A DNA stretch of 64,000 bases from Catelliglobosispora koreensis DSM 44566 (GTDB taxonomy: Bacteria > Actinomycetota > Actinomycetes > Mycobacteriales > Micromonosporaceae), in contig NZ_KB903250.1 of NCBI RefSeq assembly GCF_000379685.1, forward strand, positions 124,624 through 188,623, written 5' to 3'. Shown piece after piece: positions 40,845 through 49,039 of the stretch. The notes under the pieces are model-generated. The model saw only the letters and a program-made list of their open reading frames with translations. It did not search any database and had not been told where the DNA came from. The translations under genes and the position numbers were made by a program. Position 1 is the first letter of the stretch, and each line of letters opens with the position of its first letter.

Positions 40845-41983
40845 GATGACTCTCCAAATTGGAGCCAGTGCGCCGCTCGCGCGGCCCGTGCCCGGCAGTC
40901 CGCCATATCGGTGCCCAATGCTGTCACATGACCGATCTTGCGGCCGGGGCGGGTCTGTTTGCCATAGAGGTGCACTTTGACCGCGGGCTCGTTGGCCATC
41001 AAGTGATGCAGGCGTTCGTCCATGCTCATGCCGCCTTCGGGTCCGCCGAGGACGTTGGCCATCACGACAGCCGGGGCCGTCAGGCGCGTGTCGCCGAGTG
41101 GATAGTCCAGGACGGCCCGCAGATGTTGCTCGAATTGCGAAGTGCGCGAACCCTCGATGCTCCAGTGACCGGAGTTGTGTGGCCGCATCGCCAATTCGTT
41201 GACGATCAGGCCACTGCCGGTGTCGAACAGCTCAACGGCAAGCAGGCCAACGACATTCAGCTCTTTGGCGAGCCGGATCGCTAGCTGCTGTGCCTCCACG
41301 GCTGTCGCGGGGTCAAGATTTGGCGCCGGGGCGAGCACTTCGACACAGATCCCGTCGCGCTGCACCGTTTCCACCACGGGATAGGCGGCCACCTGCCCAT
41401 AGGGCGACCGGGCCACCTGCACGGCCAGTTCGCGCCGCAGCGGCACCAGCTCTTCGGCGATCAACGCCACGTCGGGCAGTGCATTGCTTAAGTCACTCAC
41501 CACGAAGACGCCCTTGCCGTCATAGCCGCCGCGCGTGGTCTTGACGATCGCGGGCAGGCCGAAGTCGGCCAGACCGGCCGGGCCGCTGAGCCGGGCCCAG
41601 CGGGGCACCGGGGCGCCAAGCTCGCTGAGGCGCTCGCGCATGGCGGCCTTGTCCTGGGCGTAAAGCAGGGCATCGGCGCCCGGGAAGATCTTCACGCCTT
41701 CGGCGGCGAGGGCGCGGATGTGTTCGCCCGGAACGTGTTCATGGTCAAACGTGACCACGTCACAGGATTTCGCGAACGCCCGCAAGGCGGCCAGATCCAA
41801 GTGACTGCCGATCTCGATGTCGGGAGTCACCACCGCGGCGGAATCGCCGGGGTCAGTCACGAGCACACGCAAGGTCTGGCCGAGAGCAATCGCGGCCTGA
41901 TGCGTCATCCGGGCAAGCTGCCCGCCGCCGATCATGCCTACGACAGGCATGCCAGAACGGGTGCGCTTCTGTTCCTCAGTCAT
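40841..41983 (-). CDS. purK: 5-(carboxyamino)imidazole ribonucleotide synthase
   Basis: A 380-residue ATP-grasp enzyme that carboxylates AIR to N5-CAIR for PurE. It shows the N-terminal [11 protein letters not shown] nucleotide-fold motif, [29 protein letters not shown] (ATP-grasp loop) and [29 protein letters not shown], all diagnostic for PurK. It is coupled to purE downstream. The composite asparagine-synthetase/CofE-like gene ends 24 bases upstream on the same strand, so they may be cotranscribed. Confidence 0.96.
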   Translation of the reverse strand: MTEEQKRTRSGMPVVGMIGGGQLARMTHQAAIALGQTLRVLVTDPGDSAAVVTPDIEIGSHLDLAALRAFAKSCDVVTFDHEHVPGEHIRALAAEGVKIFPGADALLYAQDKAAMRERLSELGAPVPRWARLSGPAGLADFGLPAIVKTTRGGYDGKGVFVVSDLSNALPDVALIAEELVPLRRELAVQVARSPYGQVAAYPVVETVQRDGICVEVLAPAPNLDPATAVEAQQLAIRLAKELNVVGLLAVELFDTGSGLIVNELAMRPHNSGHWSIEGSRTSQFEQHLRAVLDYPLGDTRLTAPAVVMANVLGGPEGGMSMDERLHHLMANEPAVKVHLYGKQTRPGRKIGHVTALGTDMADCRARAARAAHWLQFGESS

Positions 41984-42007
41984 CGCGCCCCATCCTAACG
42001 AGGACGG

Positions 42008-44206
42008 TTAGCGGCGCCGTGAGGGCTGGCGTTTGCCCGACTTCTTGCCCTGCGCGGCAGGCTTTCCAGCCGGGGAACCAAGGGCGATAAGGACAGGAGT
42101 GCGTTCATCACCCTGGCCGAACGGATTACCTTCACATAGCCGTCTGATGAGCTGGGCTGCCGGAGCTTTGGCTCCAGCCCAGCCGAGCTGACGGACGCCT
42201 TCGGCATCAGCGCTCACGATCGCGCAGCCCTGCAGGGAGGCGAAGATCTCCTCGGGCAGCGCCCGCCGTAAGGCGGACAGCAGTTCCGAGGCCACGCCGT
42301 TGGCGTGCTTCGGTGCGCTGACGACCGCGAGGTGCGCCGGCGGGCACGCGTGTTCCCGGGGCGGGCTCACCGACCGCGCCTTGGCGCCGCTGAACTTTTC
42401 GTACCAGGACAGGCTGCCGATCGCCGCGCACAAGGCACCAGAGGCGACCCGGATCGTTCCGCCCTCTTCGATCGCGGCCTGCATGCTCCACGGATCGGTG
42501 TGCCGGATCTTTTGTCCCGCAAGGCGAACCAGTCCCCGCGCGAGCCGTCCCGGCTCGATCTCCCAGATCGCCCGGGCCCGGCCTTGCGTTACGGCAACGG
42601 GTTTGGCCGCGACGAGCAGATACCATGGTTGCCGCAGCGCTTGCCGGGCCTGTTTGTCCGCACTGGTGGCGAACTCCGTGACATACCAAGCGAGCTTCTC
42701 GGCCAGCCGGTCACCGGCCGCGAACGACTCGGTGACCAGCATGCGCCGTTGCCACGACCGTCCACTGGCCGACACCTCAACGGGTTTGGCCGCGCTGGCT
42801 GGTCGCGCGGTGGGCACCGTCGCCTGCTTCGGTGCGATGACGGTCGCCAGCCAGCGTTCCAAAACGTAACGCCGCCATAACCTGTCGATGCTGGCACTGG
42901 AAGCTTTGTCTAGATTGGACAGTGTGGCCAGCGCGTGGTGATCTGGCCGCGCGTCTCGTGGATACAGCAGCACACCCGCGATCTCGGACCGCAATCGTTG
43001 CAGCACTTCCGAAACCGGAGACTCGATGTGGGAGCCGTGTGAAGTCGCGGCGCGCACCGAGGCGGGTGGGAGGGTCCGTTCGGCGAGCATCTGGATCTCG
43101 TGACGGACCGCCGGATCGCCCCTTTCCACGTCACAGTAAGGAAAACGCACCATCACGCCATAGCGCGAGCCGATGCGGTCGGACAGGCGGGACAGGTGGC
43201 CATGCGGCGCATTCCATCCGGCGGCGGACAGCAGGACGTCAGCCTCGCCCGCGGTGGCTTTGGCTATCGCCCACAGGAGATAGCCCCAGAGCCCCGGTAT
43301 CGGCTCGCCCAGGTCGGCCAGATAACCGTCGACGTCGAATTCGTCGGCGTACAAAGGGATCGCGCGGTGCCGGACCGAACTGTCCGCCAACGGGCCTAGC
43401 ACGGCCTGGGGGAAGCTGCCCGCGGTCAGTCCTGGAAACGTCGCTGAGTAGACGGGGACGGCTCTCGGCGTACCAGCTGAGGAAATGGTGGCGCCGAGGA
43501 GAGCGGCCGTGGGAATGGCGATGTCCGGATGGCCCGCTCCTGCCATGAGCACCCCCGTGCGTTCGGTGCCGGATTTACCGCGCAGCAACGCCATTCTCGC
43601 GGGCACCTGGCGTTGCGAGACGGGCGGATGGGCGCGGATGGCCCAGCCCTCGGAGCGGCCACCGGCGTCGGTGTGCGCGGTGACCTCGACGACCTGGCCC
43701 GGCAGCACGCGCCTGATGCCCTGGAAGAATGTGGCCGGAACCTCATCGCAGCTACCTGTGGCCAGGAAACGCGTGACCGTCGTTTCATCCACGGCCGCCT
43801 GAACCCCGGCAGCGAGCAACGCCGATGGCTCACTGGCGACGATGACCGCTCCCCGGCTGCGCGTGTAGTAAAGCGGCGGACCGTCGAGATGACGGCAGAG
43901 CACGAGACCGCCGATATCGGCGAGGATCAGCGCGTACGGGTCTTCGCCGTGCAGGAGCGCCGCAGGCCCGTGCCGCAGATACCGTCCTACGAGGCTCGAC
44001 ACCTCCGCGATGCCATCGACGATGATCGCCGTCTCTTCGATCTCATGGATTCTCGGCAGCGCCGAGCGCATGAGAAGCCGTGCGGCGCCGTATTCAGCGA
44101 TGGTTTCCTCGGCACCGCGCGGCGCGAGCGCGGCGGATAGCCCCTGGAGAGTCTGGGTAGTGGTGCGGTCGGATCCGAAACTGAGCAACGCGGCAAGGCC
44201 AGCCAT
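42008..44206 (-). CDS. Degenerate asparagine-synthetase-like protein with CofE-like C-terminal domain
   Basis: A 732-residue composite protein, probably cytoplasmic. Residues 1-190 resemble the glutaminase domain of AsnB (ALILADIGGLVLCRHLDGPPLYYTRSRGAVIVASEPSALL, then FQGIRRVLPGQ), but the start reads MAG where active enzymes have MCG, so the nucleophile Cys2 is missing. Residues about 205-455 resemble the synthetase domain, yet the PP-loop SGGxDS is replaced by MAGAGHPD and the second ATP loop by SAAGWNAPHG. Residues about 487-710 resemble F420-0:gamma-glutamyl ligase (CofE) proteins: WYLLVAAKPVAVTQGRA, EPGRLARGLVRLAG, GNPFGQGDERTPV. The C-terminus is basic. The ATG at 44206 is preferred to a TTG six bases upstream. 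A hedge is needed: the CofE match is by eye. Confidence 0.7.
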   Translation of the reverse strand: MAGLAALLSFGSDRTTTQTLQGLSAALAPRGAEETIAEYGAARLLMRSALPRIHEIEETAIIVDGIAEVSSLVGRYLRHGPAALLHGEDPYALILADIGGLVLCRHLDGPPLYYTRSRGAVIVASEPSALLAAGVQAAVDETTVTRFLATGSCDEVPATFFQGIRRVLPGQVVEVTAHTDAGGRSEGWAIRAHPPVSQRQVPARMALLRGKSGTERTGVLMAGAGHPDIAIPTAALLGATISSAGTPRAVPVYSATFPGLTAGSFPQAVLGPLADSSVRHRAIPLYADEFDVDGYLADLGEPIPGLWGYLLWAIAKATAGEADVLLSAAGWNAPHGHLSRLSDRIGSRYGVMVRFPYCDVERGDPAVRHEIQMLAERTLPPASVRAATSHGSHIESPVSEVLQRLRSEIAGVLLYPRDARPDHHALATLSNLDKASSASIDRLWRRYVLERWLATVIAPKQATVPTARPASAAKPVEVSASGRSWQRRMLVTESFAAGDRLAEKLAWYVTEFATSADKQARQALRQPWYLLVAAKPVAVTQGRARAIWEIEPGRLARGLVRLAGQKIRHTDPWSMQAAIEEGGTIRVASGALCAAIGSLSWYEKFSGAKARSVSPPREHACPPAHLAVVSAPKHANGVASELLSALRRALPEEIFASLQGCAIVSADAEGVRQLGWAGAKAPAAQLIRRLCEGNPFGQGDERTPVLIALGSPAGKPAAQGKKSGKRQPSRRR

Positions 44207-44248
44207 GAACAATGAGCCTAGCCACCATTGTCCGAATAGCCGGTTAAG

Positions 44249-46210
44249 TCAGACCGGCGGGCGGAGCATTGTCGTCAGTTCGACACTTGAAGTGACCGGC
44301 CTGTCGCACACGAATCCGCGGCAGACGTAGGCCGCATGCTGTTGAGTGCGCCCCGCGAGCAGTGGCACACCCGCTTCGTCAGGCTGTCCATTCACGATCA
44401 CGGCACCGCCTGGAGCGTTCATGAGCGCTGTTTCGTAAAGGGATTCATCATTCGTGACAGCGACTTCCACCGGCCCGCTGAGCAGGGCTTCAGCCGCGGC
44501 AGCGGCGTAGCCCGCGAAGCGGGGGAACTTCGCGAGCAGAGCGCCCGTGCTTTCCAGTGCCCGCTGGGCGACTTGGTGGTACTCAGGTTCACTCGTAAGG
44601 GCTGTGTACGTCAGGAGAGCGCTGACCAAACTGGACAGCCCGCTCGGTGTCGCGTTGTCTGTCGGGTCAGCCGGACGGGTGACGAGCCGTTCCGCGTCGG
44701 CCGCGGTGTCGAAGAAGCCGCCCTCGCCGTCGCCAAACTGTGCGATCGCGGTATCCAGCAACGCCTTGGCTCTGGTCAGCCAGACACCGTCGTTGGTCAC
44801 CTGGTGCAGCGCACAGAACGCTTCCGCCACACAGCCGTAGTCTTCTAGTACGCCATCGGGTTCGCCGGCTTTGCCGTCACGGGAGACCCGCTTGATCCGG
44901 CCATCGCTGAGGTGGACGTTGGCCAGCAACTCCCCCGCCTCGACAGCCGCTCGCCGGAGATCGCCGCGTTTGGACAGACGCGCCAGTTCCACCAGCGCTG
45001 TGATGGCGAGCCCGTTCCAGCTGGCGACTATCTTGTCGTCACGCTGCGGTTGCGGCCGTCGCGCACGCTTGTTGAGCAACGTCGCTTTCGTTTGCCGCCA
45101 CTGGGTTTTGACCTCGTCAGACGCCTCGTCCACGTCACGCATGAGTCGCAGGACGGACAGCCCATGCTCGAAGTTTCCTTGCTCCGTAACGCCAAAGAGA
45201 TCCGCCGCCCAGTCGTCGCCGGTGACTTCCCTTAGCTGCTCGCGGTTCCAGGCATAGGTGAGCCCTTCGACACCATCGGTGTCAGCGTCCAGAGCGCTCG
45301 CGAAACCGCCTTCGGCGGTTCTGAGATCCTGCAGCAGGAATTCAGCTGTCTCGAGCGCGACCCGTTGCGCCATCGAGTCTTTCGTCAGACGGTAGATCTC
45401 GGTGTAGGCCCGCATCAGCAGAGCGTTGTCGTAGAGCATCTTCTCGAAGTGCGGCACCGTCCACGTCGCATCGACGGTGTAGCGGTGGAAACCGCCCGCC
45501 AGCTGGTCGTAGAGACCACCACGGGCCATCGCCTCGGCGGTGTGCCGCACAGCTTCTAACCATTGGGGGGCATGGCTTCGCTGGTACCCCCGGAGCATGA
45601 AGAGCATGAGCATGTGCGGCGGAAACTTAGGCGCGCCACCGAAACCACCATGGACCTGGTCATAGCTTTTCAAAACCTGTTGCCCCGCATGGTCGAGCAG
45701 AGCGGCGGTGATCTCCGTTTCGCCCTTCAGCGGCGTGCCCGCGATGGCCTCAACGACGTGTTTGCCCTGCTCCTCGATCGCCTCACGCTGCGTGCGCCAG
45801 GCCTCATCCACAGACCCGAGGAGGGTACGGAAATGTTCCTTCGGAAAATACGTCCCGCAATAGAACGGCTCACCGTCGGGCGTCGCGAACACGGTCATCG
45901 GCCAGCCACCCTGACCGGTCATCGCTTGCGTGGCCTGCATGTAGATCGCATCCACATCGGGCCGCTCTTCACGGTCCACCTTGATGGCGACGAAGTGCTC
46001 GTTGATAAGCGCGCCAATGGATTCGTCTTCAAACGACTCGTGCGCCATCACATGACACCAGTGACAGGCGCTGTAGCCGACGCTGATCAGGACCGGCACA
46101 TCTCTGCGCCGCGCTTCGGCGAAGGCCGCCTCCGTCCACTCCCACCAGTCAACCGGATTGTCCTTGTGCTGGAGCAGATAGGGCGAGGTCGCGCTACCGA
46201 GTCGGTTCAC
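44249..46210 (-). CDS. DUF255 thioredoxin-domain protein (YyaL/SSP411-like)
   Basis: A 653-residue protein with an N-terminal thioredoxin-like DUF255 domain ([42 protein letters not shown] with the CxxC pair, [29 protein letters not shown]) and a C-terminal alpha/alpha toroid resembling N-acylglucosamine 2-epimerases (for example [26 protein letters not shown]). The family is widespread and its biochemical role unsettled; redox activity on sugars or proteins is suspected. The GTG at 46210 is chosen because GGGAGAG is suitably spaced and it gives the usual family N-terminus. It ends 42 bases before the composite AsnB/CofE-like gene. Confidence 0.9.
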   Translation of the reverse strand: MNRLGSATSPYLLQHKDNPVDWWEWTEAAFAEARRRDVPVLISVGYSACHWCHVMAHESFEDESIGALINEHFVAIKVDREERPDVDAIYMQATQAMTGQGGWPMTVFATPDGEPFYCGTYFPKEHFRTLLGSVDEAWRTQREAIEEQGKHVVEAIAGTPLKGETEITAALLDHAGQQVLKSYDQVHGGFGGAPKFPPHMLMLFMLRGYQRSHAPQWLEAVRHTAEAMARGGLYDQLAGGFHRYTVDATWTVPHFEKMLYDNALLMRAYTEIYRLTKDSMAQRVALETAEFLLQDLRTAEGGFASALDADTDGVEGLTYAWNREQLREVTGDDWAADLFGVTEQGNFEHGLSVLRLMRDVDEASDEVKTQWRQTKATLLNKRARRPQPQRDDKIVASWNGLAITALVELARLSKRGDLRRAAVEAGELLANVHLSDGRIKRVSRDGKAGEPDGVLEDYGCVAEAFCALHQVTNDGVWLTRAKALLDTAIAQFGDGEGGFFDTAADAERLVTRPADPTDNATPSGLSSLVSALLTYTALTSEPEYHQVAQRALESTGALLAKFPRFAGYAAAAAEALLSGPVEVAVTNDESLYETALMNAPGGAVIVNGQPDEAGVPLLAGRTQQHAAYVCRGFVCDRPVTSSVELTTMLRPPV

Positions 46211-46250
46211 CAGATCACTCTCCCACACCGCCCGTCACGAAGGTTAGGCG

Positions 46251-46313
46251 AGTTTGTAGACGGCGGTTGACAAACTTCGGGACTTCGTTACTTTGTAGAT
46301 GGGAGTCTACGAA
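46251..46313 (+). promoter_or_regulatory. Promoter with TTTGTAGA repeats upstream of an HTH gene
   Basis: TTGACA (46267-46272) and TACTTT (46289-46294) are 16 bases apart. TTTGTAGA occurs at 46253-46260 and 46292-46299, with an inverted near-copy TCTACGAA at 46306-46313. A separate dyad AGTTTGT / ACAAACT (46251-46257, 46270-46276) covers the -35 box. These bracket the promoter and suggest autoregulation by the HTH protein encoded at 46333. Confidence 0.5.
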
Positions 46314-46332
46314 CCTGCGACCCGGGGGCCAC

Positions 46333-46968
46333 ATGGTTAAGGAAATGCTCGGCGTGGCCGACATCGCGGTGTTGTTCAACGTCGAGCCGAAGACGGTGAG
46401 CATGTGGCGGCTGCGGTACGCGGATTTCCCTGAGCCCGATGTCACCGTGGGCGGCTTGGCGGGCTGGGATCCGGGGCGCCGCGAAGAGCTGCGGGCCTGG
46501 GAGAGCCGCCGTCCCGGGCGGGGCCGCCGCGCACTGCTGGCTGATCACGTTCAGGAGACGGTGCGACGCACGTTCATCTTCCAGTTTCTGCGCCCCGACG
46601 ACCTCATCTCGGCGCCGATCGACTTCCCTGGCATTGAATACGAGGACGGGCGACTCGCGGACGGCATGCAGGCCAAGGCCGCCGAACATTTGATCGGCGC
46701 CTTGCGCGACCAGGGCTGCGAAATCGTCTTTCAAGAACCGGCCACCGACGCGATACAGGTTATGCAGCGCGTGCTCTGGGACCGTTGGACCGCTGCCGAG
46801 GTCGGGGAGGACGAGTTCACCGGCCACCTCTTCGATGACCGGGGGCGAATCTCCCACGGTTGCACAGCCTTCGATGCCGCCCACTACACCCTGCAGCGGA
46901 TCGCCGCACTCGGCGGTGAGATCCGCTCCATGCTCGGATCAGCACGTCAAGGCCCAGGCCGGTCCTAG
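46333..46968 (+). CDS. Helix-turn-helix protein of unknown family
   Basis: A 211-residue protein. The first 60 residues look like a small DNA-binding domain of the excisionase/MerR-like winged type: VKEMLGVADIAVLFNVEPKTVSMWRLRYADFPEPDVTVGGLAGWDPGRREELRAWE. The rest (about 75-211) is acidic and contains hydrophobic helices (FIFQFLRPDDLISAPIDFPG, AAEHLIGALRDQGCEIVFQ), possibly a partner- or ligand-binding part. The ATG at 46333 is preferred because the longer frame starts inside the -35 box; GGGGG lies a few bases upstream. The promoter repeats suggest it regulates itself. No recognised partner gene. Confidence 0.65.
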   Translation: MVKEMLGVADIAVLFNVEPKTVSMWRLRYADFPEPDVTVGGLAGWDPGRREELRAWESRRPGRGRRALLADHVQETVRRTFIFQFLRPDDLISAPIDFPGIEYEDGRLADGMQAKAAEHLIGALRDQGCEIVFQEPATDAIQVMQRVLWDRWTAAEVGEDEFTGHLFDDRGRISHGCTAFDAAHYTLQRIAALGGEIRSMLGSARQGPGRS

Positions 46969-47046
46969 CCCGACATAGCCCTTCACCACTAGCTAGCGCT
47001 GGCGCCTATGCCCCAGTGCGGCATCACCCTGGAGAAAAGAGGTCTC

Positions 47047-48366
47047 GTGGAGACATCACAACACCCCATCGCACCGGCCACCGGCCGTCTAGGCGTGCTC
47101 TTCGTGGGGCTCGGCGCCGTGGCGTCGACCGTCATCGCCGGCGTCGAGCTGATCAAGCGCGGCCTGGCCGAACCCGTCGGATCGCTCGCCCAGATGGGCA
47201 CCATCCGCCTCGGTAAACGGACCGAGGACCGGGCGCCACTCATTCCTGACTTCGTGCCGCTGGCCGATCTCGACCAGCTGGTCTTCGGCGCCTGGGACCC
47301 GATCTCTGACACGGCATACGAGGCCGCGATCAGGTGCGGCGTGCTCGACCGGTACACCCATATCGAACCGATCGCGGCCGCGCTGAAAGAGATCGAGCCC
47401 ATGCCGGCGGTCTTCGATCAGCAATACGTACGGCGGCTCTCGGGCACCAACGTTAAGCCGGGCGCAGGCAAGCGGGAGCTAGCCGAGGCACTCCGCGACG
47501 ACATCCGCAACTTCAAGGCGGCAAACGACTGCGATCGGATGGTGGTCATCTTGTGTGCCTCCACCGAAGTCTTTATCGAGCCCGGCCCGGCCCACCAGAG
47601 CCTGGAGGCGTTCGAAGCCGCATTGGATGCCAACGACGAAGCCGTCCCGCCATCGATGCTCTACGCCTACGCCGCGCTCAAGGAAGGCGTGGCCTTCATC
47701 AACGGGGCGCCGAGCCTCACCACCGACGTGCCGGCCATGACCGAACTCGCCCACACCGCAGGAGTTCCCCTGAGCGGCAAGGACTTCAAGACAGGGCAGA
47801 CCCTCGTGAAGACCGTGCTGGCGCCGATGTTGAAGGCCCGGATGCTGGGGTTGGCGGGCTGGTACTCGACCAACATCCTCGGCAACCGCGATGGCGAGGT
47901 GCTTGACGACCCCGACAGCTTCCGCACCAAGGAGAAGGCCAAACTCGGCGTGCTCGAACACATCCTGCAGCCAAGCCTTTACCCCGAACTCTATGGCGAC
48001 TTCCACCACAAGGTGCGCATCAATTACTACCCACCTCGCGGTGACAACAAGGAGGGCTGGGACAACATCGACATCTTCGGATGGCTTGGCTATCCGATGC
48101 AGATTAAGGTCAATTTCCTTTGCCGCGATTCGATTTTGGCCGCACCGTTGGTACTCGACCTGGTGTTGTTCACCGACCTAGCCCAGCGAGCTGGTCTTAC
48201 GGGCACACAGGAATGGCTGTCGCTCTACTTCAAGAGCCCACAACACGCCCCGGACTCCTATCCCGAACACGACTTGTTCATCCAGCAGACCAAACTCAAG
48301 AACACACTCCGCTGGCTGATGGGCGAGGAGCAGATCACCCACCTGGAGATGGAAAACGAGGACTGA
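47047..48366 (+). CDS. ino1: Inositol-3-phosphate synthase
   Basis: A 439-residue NAD-dependent enzyme converting glucose 6-phosphate to inositol 3-phosphate, which actinomycetes need for phosphatidylinositol and mycothiol. The nucleotide fold starts RLGVLFVGLGAVASTVIAGVELIKRG. Family blocks include VFGAWDPISDTAYEAA, GAPSLTTDVPAMTELA, PLSGKDFKTGQTLVKTVLAPML (active-site Lys region), GWYSTNILGNRDGEVLDDP and NFLCRDSILAAPLVLDLV. It belongs to the longer (about 440-residue) class rather than the 360-residue mycobacterial type. The GTG at 47047 is favoured because AAGAGG lies just upstream; an ATG 39 bases earlier is possible. Confidence 0.92.
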   Translation: METSQHPIAPATGRLGVLFVGLGAVASTVIAGVELIKRGLAEPVGSLAQMGTIRLGKRTEDRAPLIPDFVPLADLDQLVFGAWDPISDTAYEAAIRCGVLDRYTHIEPIAAALKEIEPMPAVFDQQYVRRLSGTNVKPGAGKRELAEALRDDIRNFKAANDCDRMVVILCASTEVFIEPGPAHQSLEAFEAALDANDEAVPPSMLYAYAALKEGVAFINGAPSLTTDVPAMTELAHTAGVPLSGKDFKTGQTLVKTVLAPMLKARMLGLAGWYSTNILGNRDGEVLDDPDSFRTKEKAKLGVLEHILQPSLYPELYGDFHHKVRINYYPPRGDNKEGWDNIDIFGWLGYPMQIKVNFLCRDSILAAPLVLDLVLFTDLAQRAGLTGTQEWLSLYFKSPQHAPDSYPEHDLFIQQTKLKNTLRWLMGEEQITHLEMENED

Positions 48367-48383
48367 ACCGAAGAGGGTGCCCG

Positions 48384-48530
48384 TCAGCGAACCTCGGCAA
48401 GCTTTGCGCGCAGGTCATTGGCGTCTGGGTGGTTGATGTCGTCGAGGATCTCGAGCGCTGCGTGCCACGCCTTGACGGCAGACTCGTCGTCCTGGGCGGC
48501 AGCGTGCGTGTCGCCCAGCTGGGAAAAGGA
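48384..48530 (-). pseudogene. C-terminal remnant of a TPR regulator
   Basis: Between a TAA at 48531-48533 and a TGA at 48384-48386 the minus strand encodes 48 residues that match the end of a TPR-type regulator. QLGDTHAAAQDDESAVKAWH, then ALEILDDINHPDANDLRAKL, align with the C-terminus of the gene at 60177-62402 (LGDTQLAAAKRAQAAVSWEQ, RILTELEHADAAQVRAKL). No start or upstream domains remain. It is a leftover of a related gene. Confidence 0.65.
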
Positions 48531-48534
48531 TTAG

Positions 48535-48561
48535 CGGCGCGGGTCTTTACGACCCGCGCCG
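48535..48561 (+). terminator. Rho-independent-like terminator after inositol synthase
   Basis: A perfect 11-base stem (CGGCGCGGGTC / GACCCGCGCCG) with loop TTTAC is followed on the plus strand by the T-rich TCTTTGTCT. It is the best terminator in the window. It lies 169 bases beyond the inositol synthase stop, past the TPR remnant. Confidence 0.8.
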
Positions 48562-49039
48562 TCTTTGTCTGTCCAATATGGACTTAGTGACGTTTCGGCC
48601 ACGGCCTCGCCGGATCGTTCCTGCCCGGTTCAGCCGTTCGGCCTCCCGCGCGAACCTTAAAGGGTGGTTCCGACCGGTACGGATGCTGCGCCCGCTGCAA
48701 TATTGCCGACAATGGATCCACCGGCCAGCGCGGTCTGGCAAAACAGCTCCATCGGCCCGTATCGCTTGCCAGCGAAGCGGAAAGACTGGCGTCGCTCCAC
48801 AATGGACAGACGTTCACACAGCCGTCGAAAGAGCCTGAGTCTCACGTCTTCCATGATCCATACATAAGAATCTTGGCAGGTCACGGCAGGGGGCGGCTAT
48901 TGTGGCCCGGGTTCGTATCGAGTCAAGCCAGGTGCTGGACAGCCCCGGATACCCTCGCCGACAACGGCGCAAATACCCCCACTAAATAACAGACTTTCTG
49001 ATCCCGTTCACCCTGCGATCGGTATAGGAGGAATCCGGC

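Larger units (their letters stand above)
48367..49039. other. 670-base intergenic stretch with a gene remnant and terminator
   Basis: Contains the TPR-protein remnant (48384-48530), a strong terminator (48535-48561) and two copies of the TCCANNNTGGA palindrome (48572-48582 and 48796-48806). A minus-strand frame, 48657-48884, has no ribosome site and no recognisable family. The last 100 bases before the GTG at 49040 hold the leader of the McrB-N/GH25 gene with an AGGAGG ribosome site eight bases before the start. Confidence 0.6.

Noticed and set aside
48657-48884. A 75-codon minus-strand gene
   Set aside because: No ribosome site, no recognisable family, and it contains a copy of the common TCCANNNTGGA palindrome; too weak to call.
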